Position numbers and translations under genes: made by a program. A stretch of 64,000 nucleotides of DNA from Arthrobacter sp. Soil764 (GTDB lineage Bacteria > Actinomycetota > Actinomycetes > Actinomycetales > Micrococcaceae): assembly GCF_001428075.1 (NCBI RefSeq), contig NZ_LMSI01000019.1, positions 124,895 through 188,894 of the forward strand. The letters are read 5' to 3'. The notes below the pieces were generated by a model. The model was given only the letters and a program-made list of their open reading frames with translations. It did not search any database and had not been told where the DNA came from. Below, piece after piece: positions 44,867 to 54,663 of the stretch; the stretch's first letter is position 1; each line of letters starts with the position of its first letter.

Positions 44867-45037
44867 AGCACCTACTGTGGCGGGGTCCTCATGGTTGCAT
44901 ACGCCTTCCGGCTCGACAAGGAACGGCTTGGCCCGTTGTGGACGTTGCCCCTCCAGCAGTTCGTCTACCGGCAGCTGATGTATCGGATGGAAAGGTACGG
45001 CAGCCTGCGCGTCACGCAGACCCAAAACCCGGCCTAG
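44867..45037 (+). pseudogene. Remnant of a family 2 glycosyltransferase C-terminus
   Basis: The frame after a stop at 44864-44866 reads STYCGGVLMVAYAF and then RLDKERLGPLWTLPLQQFVY, RQLMYRMERYGSLRVTQ, ending TAG at 45035-45037. LPLQQFVYRQLMY is the C-terminal segment of membrane glycosyltransferases of the poly-N-acetylglucosamine/hyaluronan synthase type as I know it. The N-terminal catalytic part is missing and the join LMY-RMERYG looks like an internal deletion. A start ATG exists at 44891, but 48 residues cannot be a working enzyme. Confidence 0.6.
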
Positions 45038-45052
45038 GGTAAGTTCGGACGC

Positions 45053-45940
45053 ATGGATCTGACGACTGGCCCGCTGGAGTGCTTGTTCACGGGCTCCGTA
45101 TGGGCCGAGGGACCGTTGTGGGTACCGTCGTCGCAGACAGTGCGATGGAGTGACATCCCCAACAACCGCATCCTCGAGTTTGACCCGGCCACCGGTGCCA
45201 CCCGGGAATACGCAGTTGGCGTCGAATTCACCAACGGCCGCACCCTGGATGCCGACGGCAGCGTGGTCCAGTGCAGCCACTGCCTCCGTCGGGTGGAGCG
45301 CGACCGCGAAGGAACAGTAACCGGGCTGGTGGATTCCTTCCAGGGCCGCAGGCTGAATTCACCCAACGACGTGGTCATTGCCCGTGACGGCAGCATCTGG
45401 TTCACCGACCCGCCGTACGGAATCCTTCCGGGGACAAAGGAAGGCCACGAAGGTGAGCAGGAGTACGGCGGCTGCCATGTGTTCCGCTACGAGCCCGCCA
45501 CGGGATCAATGACGGCGGAAGTTACCGACCTGGTGCACCCCAACGGGCTCGCCTTCTCGCCTGACGAATCCCTCCTCTATGTCGCCGATACCGCCGGCTC
45601 CCGTTATGGCGTACCCCTGCGGATCGCCACCTACAGCGTGCATGAGGGCCGCTGCAGCAGCAGGACAGGGGTGCTGGAGTTGGAAGAGGGTTTTCCGGCC
45701 GACGGACTGCGGGTCGACGTCGAGGGCAGGATCTGGACTTCCGCGGGCCCGTCCATAAGGATCTACTCACCGTCCTTTGAGCTTCTGGACTCCGTTGCCG
45801 TGCCCGAGACCGTTTCGAACCTGTGCTTTGGTGGGTTGGACGGCCACGACCTGTACATCACCGCAACCACCAGCCTGTACCGGATCCGCACCAGCACCAA
45901 GGACGCGGCCGCGCGCAGCTTTCCGCCTATCCACCCCTGA
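45053..45940 (+). CDS. SMP-30/gluconolactonase-family protein
   Basis: A 295-residue six-bladed beta-propeller lactonase. The metal ligands are visible in family context: Glu in WAEGPLW, Asn in NSPNDVVI and Asp in FSPDESLLYVADT. Expected to open sugar lactones in the cytoplasm. It is followed 14 bases later by an aldo/keto reductase gene, and the pair could form a sugar-oxidation step (sugar to lactone to acid), though the true substrate is unknown. Confidence 0.9.
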   Translation: MDLTTGPLECLFTGSVWAEGPLWVPSSQTVRWSDIPNNRILEFDPATGATREYAVGVEFTNGRTLDADGSVVQCSHCLRRVERDREGTVTGLVDSFQGRRLNSPNDVVIARDGSIWFTDPPYGILPGTKEGHEGEQEYGGCHVFRYEPATGSMTAEVTDLVHPNGLAFSPDESLLYVADTAGSRYGVPLRIATYSVHEGRCSSRTGVLELEEGFPADGLRVDVEGRIWTSAGPSIRIYSPSFELLDSVAVPETVSNLCFGGLDGHDLYITATTSLYRIRTSTKDAAARSFPPIHP

Positions 45941-45954
45941 TTGCGAGGACAACC

Positions 45955-46986
45955 ATGCAGTATCGAACCCTGGGCCACAGCGGCGCTGTCGTCACCAGCT
46001 ATGCGCTGGGCACCATGACGTTCGGCGCGGAGGCGACGGAGGAAGCTTCCCACGCTATCCTGGACAGCTACTTCGAAGCCGGCGGGAACTTCATTGACAC
46101 CGCTGACGTCTACAGCGCTGGAGCCTCTGAAGAAATCATCGGCCGCTGGCTGGCCAGCCGGCCCGAGGTGAGGGACAAAGCGGTGATCGCCACCAAGGGG
46201 CGCTTTCCCATGGGGACGGCACCGAACGACGTCGGAACGTCCCGCCGGCGCCTGACGCGTGCCCTTGATGATTCCCTCCGCCGTCTTGGCGTGGAACAGA
46301 TCGACCTGTACCAGATGCACGCGTGGGACCCGATCACACCCCTGGAGGAAACGCTCCGTTTCCTGGATGACGCGGTGACCCGCGGGAAGATCGCCTACTA
46401 CGGCTTCTCGAACTTCCTGGGTTGGCAACTCACCAAAGCCGTGCACGTGGCATGCAACAAGGGGTGGAACCCGCCCGTCAGCCTGCAGCCCCAGTACAGC
46501 CTGCTGGTCCGGGACATCGAATTCGAGATTGTCCCGGCGGCGCTTGACGCCGGAATCGGCCTGCTGCCATGGTCGCCCCTGGGCGGCGGCTGGCTGTCCG
46601 GCAAGTACAAGCGCGACCAGCGCCCTTCCGGCGCAACACGCCTGGGCGAAAACCCCGAACGTGGCATGGAGGCCTGGAAGGCGCGCAACGAGAACCCGCG
46701 GACGTGGGCTGTCATCGACGCTGTCCAGGACATCGCGGACGCCCACGGCGTAAGCCCGTCCCAAGTGGCCCTGGCCTGGCTGGCGGACCGCCCTGCCGTG
46801 ACGTCCGTGATCCTGGGGGCGCGGACCAAGGAACAGCTCGCCGACAACCTCGCCGCCGCTGACCTGCAGCTCGATGCCGTTGAAGTCGACCGGCTCACCC
46901 GGGCCAGCCAGCCGGAGACGGGCGTTTATCCCTATGGGCCGATGGCTCAGGAGCAGCGCAGCCGCAAAATGGAGGGCGGCCGGTAG
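45955..46986 (+). CDS. Aldo/keto reductase
   Basis: A 343-residue AKR starting MQYRTLGHSGAVVTSYALG at an ATG preceded by GCGAGGA; the longer frame overlapping the lactonase gene is rejected. Asp/Tyr in DTADVYSAG, Lys in ATKGRF, His in YQMHAWD, and the cofactor segment ILGARTKEQLADNL are all present. It resembles the AKR at 14095 in type but not closely in sequence. Likely cotranscribed with the lactonase gene upstream. Confidence 0.9.
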   Translation: MQYRTLGHSGAVVTSYALGTMTFGAEATEEASHAILDSYFEAGGNFIDTADVYSAGASEEIIGRWLASRPEVRDKAVIATKGRFPMGTAPNDVGTSRRRLTRALDDSLRRLGVEQIDLYQMHAWDPITPLEETLRFLDDAVTRGKIAYYGFSNFLGWQLTKAVHVACNKGWNPPVSLQPQYSLLVRDIEFEIVPAALDAGIGLLPWSPLGGGWLSGKYKRDQRPSGATRLGENPERGMEAWKARNENPRTWAVIDAVQDIADAHGVSPSQVALAWLADRPAVTSVILGARTKEQLADNLAAADLQLDAVEVDRLTRASQPETGVYPYGPMAQEQRSRKMEGGR

Positions 46987-47014
46987 CTCCCTCCCGGGAG
47001 GTCCGGGGAAGGGT

Positions 47015-47257
47015 CTACTCCTGGTGCTTGAGCACGTCCGGAAGCTCGTCCACGTACACCGTTTGCGGCGGCTCGAAGTAGATCACCAGCACCTCAGTGC
47101 CCGCCGGGAACTCACTGGTTTTGTCGTACGGGTGGGCGTGGAACGCCATGATGCCGCCCAGGTAGGGCAGCATGACTTCGCCGATGGTGCCCGGGCCGAT
47201 GCGGCCAGTCACCCGGCCGATCTTCCCGGTCAGGCTCCGGTCAACGTCCCTGTGCAC
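47015..47257 (-). CDS. NfeD-like soluble OB-fold protein
   Basis: An 80-residue protein (LTGKIGRVTGRIGPGTIGEVML...GTEVLVIYFEPPQTVYV) matching the C-terminal OB-fold domain of NfeD proteins, which partner flotillins/stomatins. The membrane and protease parts of full NfeD are absent. It begins at a GTG 8 bases after the flotillin stop and is surely cotranscribed with it. Confidence 0.75.
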   Translation of the reverse strand: MHRDVDRSLTGKIGRVTGRIGPGTIGEVMLPYLGGIMAFHAHPYDKTSEFPAGTEVLVIYFEPPQTVYVDELPDVLKHQE

Positions 47258-47265
47258 CGGCAGCC

Positions 47266-48699
47266 CTACGCACCTGGTGCCTTGGGTGGGTGCTTGACGT
47301 CCTCGCCTTTTCGGAGCGCGGACGCGAGGGCCGGCAGGTAGTCGCCCGCCTGCGCCAGGATGCCGCCCAGCATCTTGTTGACGCCCTCGCCGCCGTTGAG
47401 GACGGTCATGTTGCCCACGTGGGAGAAGGGCTCAGCTGCCGCGGCGATGATCGCGGGCATGTTCTCGGCAAGCTGCTGGGAGATGACCGCGTCCTGGTTG
47501 GTGCCCAGGGCCTCGGCCCGGGCCTTGATGCCGTCCGCCTCGGCCAGCGCCTTGGCCTTGATGGCGGACGCCGCGGCGTCGCCCTTGGCCCTGGTTGCTG
47601 CGGCTTCGGCCTCGCCGGTGACCTTGGTTGCGCCGGCCGCGGCGGCAGCGGCGGTGGCATTCGCCTGGGCCTGCAGTTCCGTGCGCCGGGCGTTGGCCTG
47701 GGCCTCAAGCTCGGTACGCCGCGCCAAAGCCTCGGCCGCGCTGATGTCCGCCGCCTTCTGGCCTTCGGCGTCGGTGCGCTTGGCATAGGCTTTCGCGTCA
47801 GCAGGCTTCCGGATGCTTGTCTGCAGCTTTTGCTCCTCACGGTCCGCCTCGAGTTTGGCAACTTCGGTTTCCTGGACCACCACCTGCTGCCGCGCCGTGG
47901 CCTCAGCCAGCGGCCCGGCCTGGGCGGCGTTTGCCCTGGCCCGTTCCGCGTTGGCCTGCGCCACCGACTGCCGGATTGCCGAGACGCTCTGTGCGTCTGC
48001 GATCAGGGCCGCGGCTTCCGCCTCCTTCTCCGCCGCTTCCCGGTTGCGGGTGGCCTCGGCGATCCGGGCCTCCATCTTCACCTGGGCGATGTGGGGCTTT
48101 GCGATGTTCTGGATGTAGCCGGTGGGGTCCTGCAGGTCTTTGATCTGGAGCGAATCCACCACCAGGCCCAGCTTTTCCATTTCCACGCCGCTGGCGCTGC
48201 GCACCTGCGACCCCAGCTTGTCCCGTTCCCGGATGATTTCTTCCACCGTCATGCTGCCGATAATGGAGCGGAGGTGGCCTTCAAAGACGTTGTACACCTG
48301 GCTCTGCATTTTGGGCTGCTGGCCCAGAAACCGGCGGGCTGCATTGGCGATAAAGGGCGGCGCGTCGCCGATCTTGTAAATCACCACGCCTTCAACAATG
48401 ACCTGGATGCCCTGCGAGGTGACGCAGGAAACTTTGAGTTCGGTTTCATTCAACGTGAGTGACAATGGCCGTACCGTCTGCAGGCCGGGAAGGACCAGGG
48501 CGCCCTTGCCGGTGACAATCTTGAAATCCATTCCCGCCCTGGTTTCCAGGGTTCCACGGGTCAGCCCGGAGATGATCAGGGCCTCGTTGGGCTCTGCCAC
48601 CTTCCACATCAGCTTTGTTGCCACCCAGATAAAAACAATGGCAACAAGCACGCCCAAAATAATGGCGATCAGCGGGAAGAACGGTGCAAAGTCCGGCAT
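47266..48699 (-). CDS. Flotillin-family membrane protein
   Basis: A 477-residue SPFH protein organising membrane microdomains. One N-terminal helix (FPLIAIILGVLVAIVFIWVAT), an SPFH/band-7 domain (about residues 35-215), then a long alanine- and glutamate-rich coiled coil with imperfect repeats (LEAQANARRTELQAQANA, EAAATRAKGDAAASAIKA), and the C-terminal AVISQQLAENMPAIIAAAAEP segment. GAAAGGACC precedes its ATG. It forms an operon with the NfeD-like gene. Confidence 0.93.
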   Translation of the reverse strand: MPDFAPFFPLIAIILGVLVAIVFIWVATKLMWKVAEPNEALIISGLTRGTLETRAGMDFKIVTGKGALVLPGLQTVRPLSLTLNETELKVSCVTSQGIQVIVEGVVIYKIGDAPPFIANAARRFLGQQPKMQSQVYNVFEGHLRSIIGSMTVEEIIRERDKLGSQVRSASGVEMEKLGLVVDSLQIKDLQDPTGYIQNIAKPHIAQVKMEARIAEATRNREAAEKEAEAAALIADAQSVSAIRQSVAQANAERARANAAQAGPLAEATARQQVVVQETEVAKLEADREEQKLQTSIRKPADAKAYAKRTDAEGQKAADISAAEALARRTELEAQANARRTELQAQANATAAAAAAGATKVTGEAEAAATRAKGDAAASAIKAKALAEADGIKARAEALGTNQDAVISQQLAENMPAIIAAAAEPFSHVGNMTVLNGGEGVNKMLGGILAQAGDYLPALASALRKGEDVKHPPKAPGA

Positions 48700-48946
48700 G
48701 GCCAGGTCCTTTCAATGCCGTGAAGAATGTCTCACGGTAAAACCCCAATAAATGCAGCCGTCCATTTCCGCGGGCATTGAAGCGCAGACAATTCGGGCCC
48801 GGTGGCCAACTGTTGTAGACAGTCTGGTGTGCCCCCGGCCAAGAGTCCAGAGCGGAACAGATATTTGCCTGCAGCAACGGAAAAGGGCGTACGACGGCGG
48901 ACAGCGCGTCCTCCGGCCACGTCCCGTTCCGCTTGGCGCCAGTGGG

Positions 48947-50431
48947 TCAGACCGTGGGCGCCGCCTCCGGGGGGATGCTGGGCTGGGCTGCTGCTTCAAG
49001 GGTGGATTCCATGCCTGCGGGCGGCGTCGCGGCGGTGGCCGGGGCAGCGGCCGCCGGCGCAGGGGAGATGTTTTGGTTGACGTGGAAGAAGTTGTCGGGG
49101 TCGTATTTCGCCTTGATTTCCGTCAGGCGTGCATAGTTGGATCCAAGGGTGTCCTCGATCCGGGACTGGTCGTCCGCGTCCTGGAAATTGAGGTATCCGC
49201 CAGGCTCGGAGTACTCGTGCAGAGCAGCCCAGTAATTCCGCACCCAGGCGATGTTCGCCTCATTGTCCGCGGAATCGGGCCACTGAGCCGCGATGACGGG
49301 GGCGAAATTCACGTCACGGTGGGCGAATGCAGTCGCCTCGGGTGCCACCCGCTGCACTGCCCCATCGATCGGGTAGAAGTGGTTGGCTGAGTGCACGCTG
49401 GGGATGCCTGGCGAGTACTGCACCGCGACCCGCAGCGCGTCGTCACTGAGGGTCCGCAGGAAATCGGCCTTCCAATATCCCTGCAGCCCGGGGACACCGC
49501 TGAGTCCATCGAACATGATGTTGAGTGCTGGATAGGGCATGGGAGCAAAGAAGCTGCCGAGTGCGGGGCCGGCGTCCAGCATGCTCTGCCAGTGTGCGGG
49601 CCCGGCGTCAAGATCGCCCGTCCACATGCCGGCGATAACCGCCACGGGCCGCCCATGCCATTCCTCCGGCAGGAAGGGGACCGGTGGACCTTGGTGGAAC
49701 CCCAGGAAGGCGCCCATTTCCTCTGGTTCGGCGGCTATCCAGTCCCGATACGCAGCCCCGATGTCCGCGCCGAGGGCAGCGTCGAAGAACATCAATCCCA
49801 CGTGGACCATGTCCACGGGGTGAAGGCGGAACTCCAGCGAGGTCACAGCGCCGAAGTTGCCGCTTCCGCCGCGGAGCGCCCAGAAGAGATCCACGTTAGC
49901 TGCTTCACTTGCGGTGAGGAACGTGCCGTCTGCCAGGACGACGTCGGCTGACAGCAGGTTGTCGCATGCGAGGCCGTACTTGCGGGTGAGGTAGCCGATG
50001 CCGCCGCCCAGGGTCAGGCCGGAAACACCAGTGGAACCAATGATGCCGCCCGTGCTCGCCAGCCCAAAGGCATGTGTTGCATGGTTGTAGTCGGCCCAGG
50101 TGGCACCCGGTTCCACCCGGGCGGTCCTCGCAACGGGGTCCACCCTGACGCCGCGGAGCGCTGAGAAGTCAAGGACCAGGCCGCCGTCAACGGTTCCAAA
50201 TCCGGGTGCGCTGTGTCCGCCTCCTCGTACGGCGACCTCGATTCCGAGGCCTCGTGCAAAGCGGACGGCCGCGATGACGTCTGCCACCTGGCTTGCCCGC
50301 AGCACCGCAGCGGGGCGGCGGTCGATCATGCCGTTGTACACGCTGCGGGCGATGTCGTACTCCGGGTCATCTTCTTCAAGGACCCGCCCACGGACCTGTT
50401 CGCGGAGCACGTCGAAACGGTCAGTACCCAT
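48947..50431 (-). CDS. FAD-linked oxidase, berberine-bridge type (bicovalent flavin)
   Basis: A 494-residue oxidase. The FAD domain has AVRGGGHSAPGFG with His at about residue 73 and YLTRKYGLACDNLLS with Cys at about residue 156; both are the positions that bind FAD covalently in this family. The C-terminal BBE segment (LGSNYARLTEIKAKYDPDNFFHVNQNI) is present, followed by an alanine/proline tail. No signal peptide. It likely oxidises a sugar or alkaloid-like alcohol with O2 to H2O2. The gene stands alone. Confidence 0.92.
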   Translation of the reverse strand: MGTDRFDVLREQVRGRVLEEDDPEYDIARSVYNGMIDRRPAAVLRASQVADVIAAVRFARGLGIEVAVRGGGHSAPGFGTVDGGLVLDFSALRGVRVDPVARTARVEPGATWADYNHATHAFGLASTGGIIGSTGVSGLTLGGGIGYLTRKYGLACDNLLSADVVLADGTFLTASEAANVDLFWALRGGSGNFGAVTSLEFRLHPVDMVHVGLMFFDAALGADIGAAYRDWIAAEPEEMGAFLGFHQGPPVPFLPEEWHGRPVAVIAGMWTGDLDAGPAHWQSMLDAGPALGSFFAPMPYPALNIMFDGLSGVPGLQGYWKADFLRTLSDDALRVAVQYSPGIPSVHSANHFYPIDGAVQRVAPEATAFAHRDVNFAPVIAAQWPDSADNEANIAWVRNYWAALHEYSEPGGYLNFQDADDQSRIEDTLGSNYARLTEIKAKYDPDNFFHVNQNISPAPAAAAPATAATPPAGMESTLEAAAQPSIPPEAAPTV

Positions 50432-50573
50432 TGGAACTCCAACTTTCCTGCATTCGAGACCAAGGGGCAGCCGGCTCCATGCGGGGCCCAGCGGCGCCGG
50501 CGTGATGATACCTTCGGTATACGCTTGGCCGGAGGGGTGGTCAAGCGCAGAGGATTCCGCTTCTGCGTCCCTG

Positions 50574-50912
50574 TCAGCGCCGGTTCAGAAGACCCGAACC
50601 CATAGCAAGGAGCGCTTCCACTTCCGCTGAGCGGTGGGCCGCAAAAACGCGGTCCGCATTGGCACGTGTGCTCGCAAGGAATGGTATTGGCAGGCTGGCG
50701 TTGCACCCCCTGCAGCGGATCTCATCGGTCCAGACCCAGTTGTAGGCCACGTGGCGTTCCAGGACGCTTTGCATGGTGACGGCCATGGCGGTTGCGATAA
50801 CGTCAGCTGCGGCGCCGAAACGCGCCGAATCCCCGGTGCTGCAGATGGACCCAACCTCAATATCGATGCTCATGGTGCCTCTTCCCGCGGTCCGGATGGT
50901 GCTGTCGAGCAT
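50574..50912 (-). CDS. Hypothetical protein with a CxxC motif
   Basis: About 112 residues from an ATG at 50912 with GAGGAA upstream. The N-terminal half is helical (ADVIATAMAVTMQSVLERHV); the middle has DEIRCRGCNASLPIP, a single CxxC, and the C-terminus is helical and charged. No family recognised. It lies between the FAD oxidase and an SDR gene on the same strand, but gaps of 74-142 bases make an operon uncertain. Confidence 0.55.
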   Translation of the reverse strand: MLDSTIRTAGRGTMSIDIEVGSICSTGDSARFGAAADVIATAMAVTMQSVLERHVAYNWVWTDEIRCRGCNASLPIPFLASTRANADRVFAAHRSAEVEALLAMGSGLLNRR

Positions 50913-50986
50913 AGTGTGTTCCTCATCACAACCATGCATTGGCAAGGTCTCGGTTACCTAACGGAGGCCGCTGGAGGGTCGCCCTC

Positions 50987-51850
50987 TCAGGGCTGCGGGT
51001 CCGGATGCACCACGGTGACCTGCAGCGGCATCCTGTTTGTCCTGCGCAGGCGTCCGCCCAGTATGTTCCGTAACCCGCGGGTCACCAGACGTCTTTTAGT
51101 CAGGAAGCGGAACTCCGCGGCGTCGGATGTCACAAGACCAACGATGGGCCGTGCCGCCTGCCCGGCGCTCTGCCCCCACAGTGCCACCACCACCTGCAGG
51201 GCCCCGAGGCGGTGCTCGAACCCCGGCTGGGACGCCACCCGCCCCAGGAGGTCCGTTTCCACCAGGCCGGGATTCATGCCGTGCACCCGCACGCCCGTAC
51301 CTTTGGTTTCCAGCCGCAGCGTCTCCGTGAACTGGCGGACCCACCGCTTGCTTGATGCATACGCGTTCTGCAGCGCCACGGGTCCCTGGTCACCCTGGCC
51401 ATAGAGGTTCACCAGGTCGCCGTGGCCTTGTGCCAGGAACACCGGCAGGGCCACCCTGGCCCCGTGGAATGTGCCCAGGATGTTGGTCCGCACCACACGG
51501 GTGAAGTCATCCACGGGCGTCGACGCAGTGGGCCCGTAGACGCCCGACGTGCCGGCGTTGTTGATCCAGATGTCCAGCGTCCCGCGGCTGATGGCCTCGT
51601 CCCGGAGTGCTTCCACGTCGGCGAGGTCGGCGGTGTCGCAGCACCTCCCGGACGCCGCGATGCCGTCAGCACGCAGACGTTCGACGGCGGCAGCAACGGC
51701 GTCGTCCGACCTTGCTGCCAGCACTACGGCCGCACCGTGCAGGCCCAGTTCCCGGGCCATGGCGAATCCAAGACCGCGGCTCGAGCCGGTCACCACCGCC
51801 ACCCGGCCGCGAAGCACGTCGTGTGGAAGCACCGCCTGGTGGGAACGCAT
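50987..51850 (-). CDS. Short-chain dehydrogenase/reductase
   Basis: A 287-residue SDR. The cofactor motif is TGSSRGLG, then INNAGTSG, the active-site YASSK, and HGMNPGLVETDL after it. The C-terminal 60 residues extend beyond the usual core and contain basic segments. AGAGGA precedes the ATG. It likely acts on a carbonyl or alcohol; substrate unknown. It lies 48 bases downstream of the UvrA-like gene on the same strand. Confidence 0.9.
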   Translation of the reverse strand: MRSHQAVLPHDVLRGRVAVVTGSSRGLGFAMARELGLHGAAVVLAARSDDAVAAAVERLRADGIAASGRCCDTADLADVEALRDEAISRGTLDIWINNAGTSGVYGPTASTPVDDFTRVVRTNILGTFHGARVALPVFLAQGHGDLVNLYGQGDQGPVALQNAYASSKRWVRQFTETLRLETKGTGVRVHGMNPGLVETDLLGRVASQPGFEHRLGALQVVVALWGQSAGQAARPIVGLVTSDAAEFRFLTKRRLVTRGLRNILGGRLRRTNRMPLQVTVVHPDPQP

Positions 51851-51898
51851 TCCTCTGTCCTACGCCCGCCCACGAGCCGGGGCAAGAGCCCAAAGCCG

Positions 51899-54526
51899 CT
51901 ACCGTTCCGCCCCGGCGTAACGGTCCCGGAGGGCGGCGGCCAGGTAGGGCGCGGTGCGGCTGCTGCCGGAACGCGCGACGGCGGCCGGGCTGCCGGTGGC
52001 GACGAGCTTACCGCCGGCGTCGCCACCGGCAGGCCCCAGGTCCATCACCCAGTCCGCGGCGGCCACCACGTCCATGGCATGTTCCACGACGATCACCGTG
52101 TTGCCGGCGTCCACCAGGCGGTTGAGCTGGGCCATCAGGAGTTCGACGTCGGCCGGATGAAGTCCCGTGGTGGGCTCGTCCAGCAGGTAGAGCGTGTGGC
52201 CGCGCCGGGCCCGCTGCAGTTCAGTGGCCAGCTTGATCCGCTGCGCCTCACCGCCGGAAAGCTCGGTGGCCGGCTGGCCCAGCCGGAGGTAGCCCAGGCC
52301 TACCTCCTGGAGTGTCTGCAGGGAACGCGCCGCGGCGGGAACCCCTGCCAGGAAACCGGCCGCGGCATTGACCGTCATTCCCAGCACCTCCGCTATATCT
52401 CTGCCCCGGTAGGTGACCTCCAGGGTTTCCGGGTTGTAGCGCGATCCGTTGCATTCCGGGCAGGGTCCGTAGCTTCCGGGAAGGAAGAGCAGCTCCACGG
52501 CCACAAAGCCCTCGCCCTGGCACGTCTCACACCGTCCGCCGGCCACGTTGAAGGAAAAGCGCCCGGGTCCGAACCCGCGGCTCCTGGCGGCATCGGTGGC
52601 AGCGAACTCCTTGCGAACCGCATCAAAGAGCCCGGTGTAGGTGGCCAGATTGGAACGGGGTGTGCGCCCAATGGGTTTCTGGTCCACCTTGACCGTACGG
52701 TCGATCCGCTCCAGGCCGGCAACGTGCCCCACGCTGCCCGGGCCGCCGTCTTCGTCCATGTCAATGTCCGGCTCGTCACGTGCCACCCGGCTGTCATCAC
52801 TGGCCTGCCGGGAGGTGCCGGCAATATCCGCGAGAACCTTGCTCACCAGGGTGGACTTACCGGACCCTGATACGCCCGTGACAGCCGTCAGGACACCGAG
52901 CGGAAAGGCCGCATCCAGGTTCCGCAGGTTGTGGCGGCTGATGCCGCGCAGTTCCAGCCATCCAGCAGCCTCCCGCACCGCACCCGTGCCGCTGCCGCCG
53001 TCGGCCCTTGACCCTGCTGGGTTCCCGGGGAACAGGAACGGCCGTGTCACTGACCCTGGCACGGCGTCCAGGCCCTGGACGGGCCCGCTGTACAGCACTT
53101 GCCCGCCGTCCTCGCCGGCGCGGGGACCCACGTCCACCAGCCAGTCGGCGCGGCGGACCACGTCCATGTTGTGTTCCACCACGAACACCGAATTTCCCGA
53201 GGCCTTCAACTGGTCCAGCACCGCAAGGAGGGGTTCGGCATCAGCGGGGTGAAGCCCGGCTGACGGTTCGTCCAGCACATAGATCACCCCGAACAGCCCG
53301 GACCGAAGCTGGGTGGCAATCCGGAGACGCTGCATCTCGCCCGGCGAGAGCGTTGGCGTGGCCCGGCCCAGCGCCAGGTAGCCCAGGCCAAGGTCAAGCA
53401 GGACGTTGATGCGCTGCAGCAGGTCGCGGGTGATGGCCACGGCCACTTCATTGGACTCAGAGGACTGCTTCCGCGACGCCGTGCCTGCCGTGGCCAGCAG
53501 GGTGGTGGGGCGGATGATCTCCGCCAGTTCGGTCATGGGCACGGCATTGAGTCCGGCAATGGTGTGCCCGGCGAAGGTCACCGCAAGGGCCTCGGGCCGA
53601 AGCCCGGTGCCATCGCACTGCGGACACGGTCCCGTTTCCATGAAGCGCAGCACCTTCTCCCGCATCGCGGGGCTTTTCGAGTCAGTCAGTGTGTGCATCA
53701 CGTAGCTTTTGGCACTCCAGAACCGGCCCTTGTACGGTTTGGCCACGCGGTCCCGCTGCGGCGTCACTTCCACCACGGGCTGGTCCCCGGTAAAGAGGAT
53801 CCAGTCCCGCTGTTCGCGGGGCAACGTCCGCCAGGGAACGTCCACGTCGTAGCCCAGGTGGGTCAGGATGTCGCGCAGGTTCTTGCCCTGCCAGGCACCG
53901 GGCCAGGCGGCGATCGCGCCGTCTCGGATGCTGAGGGACGTGTCCGGAACCAGTGATGCTTCGGTGACCGTGTGGGCGGTTCCCAGGCCGTGGCATTCGG
54001 GGCAGGCGCCTGGCGCGGTGTTGGGGGAGAAGGCATCCGAATCCAGCGGGGCAGCGCCGCCGGGATAGCTGCCGGCGCGGGAGAACAGCATGCGCAGCGA
54101 ATTGGAGAGGGTGGTCACGGTCCCCACGGTGGACCGGGAAGTGGCGGTGCCGCGCCGTTGTTGGAGTGCGACGGCGGGCGGCAGCCCGGTGATCTGCTCC
54201 ACCTTGGGGTTGTGGCCCTGCTGGATCAGCCGGCGGGCATAGGGCGCCACCGACTCGAAAAAGCGGCGCTGCGCCTCCGCGTAGATGGTGCCAAAGGCCA
54301 GCGACGACTTGCCCGAGCCCGACACTCCCGTGAACGCCACAATCGCGTCCCGCGGCACGTCTACGCTGACGTTGCGCAGGTTGTTCTCACGGGCACCGCG
54401 CACGCGGACGAAGCCGTCTTCGCCGTGGCCGGCCGACTCTGTGGGCAGGCCCAACATGTCTGGGTTCAGGGCGGTCAGCTGGTCAACGTTCTGTTCGGCA
54501 TGCACCGCTTCGACTCTAGTGGTCAT
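51899..54526 (-). CDS. UvrA-like ABC ATPase
   Basis: An 875-residue protein with two ABC modules (Walker A TGVSGSGKSS and TGVSGSGKST; signatures LSPGEMQRL and LSGGEAQRI) and UvrA-type zinc-binding pairs (CPECHGLG, CPQCDGTG, CETCQGEG, CPECNGS). It is shorter than UvrA (about 950) and resembles the class of UvrA paralogues that confer drug or damage tolerance. The start is a weak-RBS ATG at 54526. No uvrB is next to it, supporting paralogue rather than main repair protein. Confidence 0.88.
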   Translation of the reverse strand: MTTRVEAVHAEQNVDQLTALNPDMLGLPTESAGHGEDGFVRVRGARENNLRNVSVDVPRDAIVAFTGVSGSGKSSLAFGTIYAEAQRRFFESVAPYARRLIQQGHNPKVEQITGLPPAVALQQRRGTATSRSTVGTVTTLSNSLRMLFSRAGSYPGGAAPLDSDAFSPNTAPGACPECHGLGTAHTVTEASLVPDTSLSIRDGAIAAWPGAWQGKNLRDILTHLGYDVDVPWRTLPREQRDWILFTGDQPVVEVTPQRDRVAKPYKGRFWSAKSYVMHTLTDSKSPAMREKVLRFMETGPCPQCDGTGLRPEALAVTFAGHTIAGLNAVPMTELAEIIRPTTLLATAGTASRKQSSESNEVAVAITRDLLQRINVLLDLGLGYLALGRATPTLSPGEMQRLRIATQLRSGLFGVIYVLDEPSAGLHPADAEPLLAVLDQLKASGNSVFVVEHNMDVVRRADWLVDVGPRAGEDGGQVLYSGPVQGLDAVPGSVTRPFLFPGNPAGSRADGGSGTGAVREAAGWLELRGISRHNLRNLDAAFPLGVLTAVTGVSGSGKSTLVSKVLADIAGTSRQASDDSRVARDEPDIDMDEDGGPGSVGHVAGLERIDRTVKVDQKPIGRTPRSNLATYTGLFDAVRKEFAATDAARSRGFGPGRFSFNVAGGRCETCQGEGFVAVELLFLPGSYGPCPECNGSRYNPETLEVTYRGRDIAEVLGMTVNAAAGFLAGVPAAARSLQTLQEVGLGYLRLGQPATELSGGEAQRIKLATELQRARRGHTLYLLDEPTTGLHPADVELLMAQLNRLVDAGNTVIVVEHAMDVVAAADWVMDLGPAGGDAGGKLVATGSPAAVARSGSSRTAPYLAAALRDRYAGAER

Positions 54527-54663
54527 CCGTCCGTGGCCCGAACTTGGGGGATCTGTCGGGAGGGCGCGGACGGATTTACACTGAATCATCCCGCGGGGCC
54601 GGCATGCACGAGACCCCGCCCGGGGGACCGAGAGATCAACTGCATAAAGTGGAAGGGCCGGCC

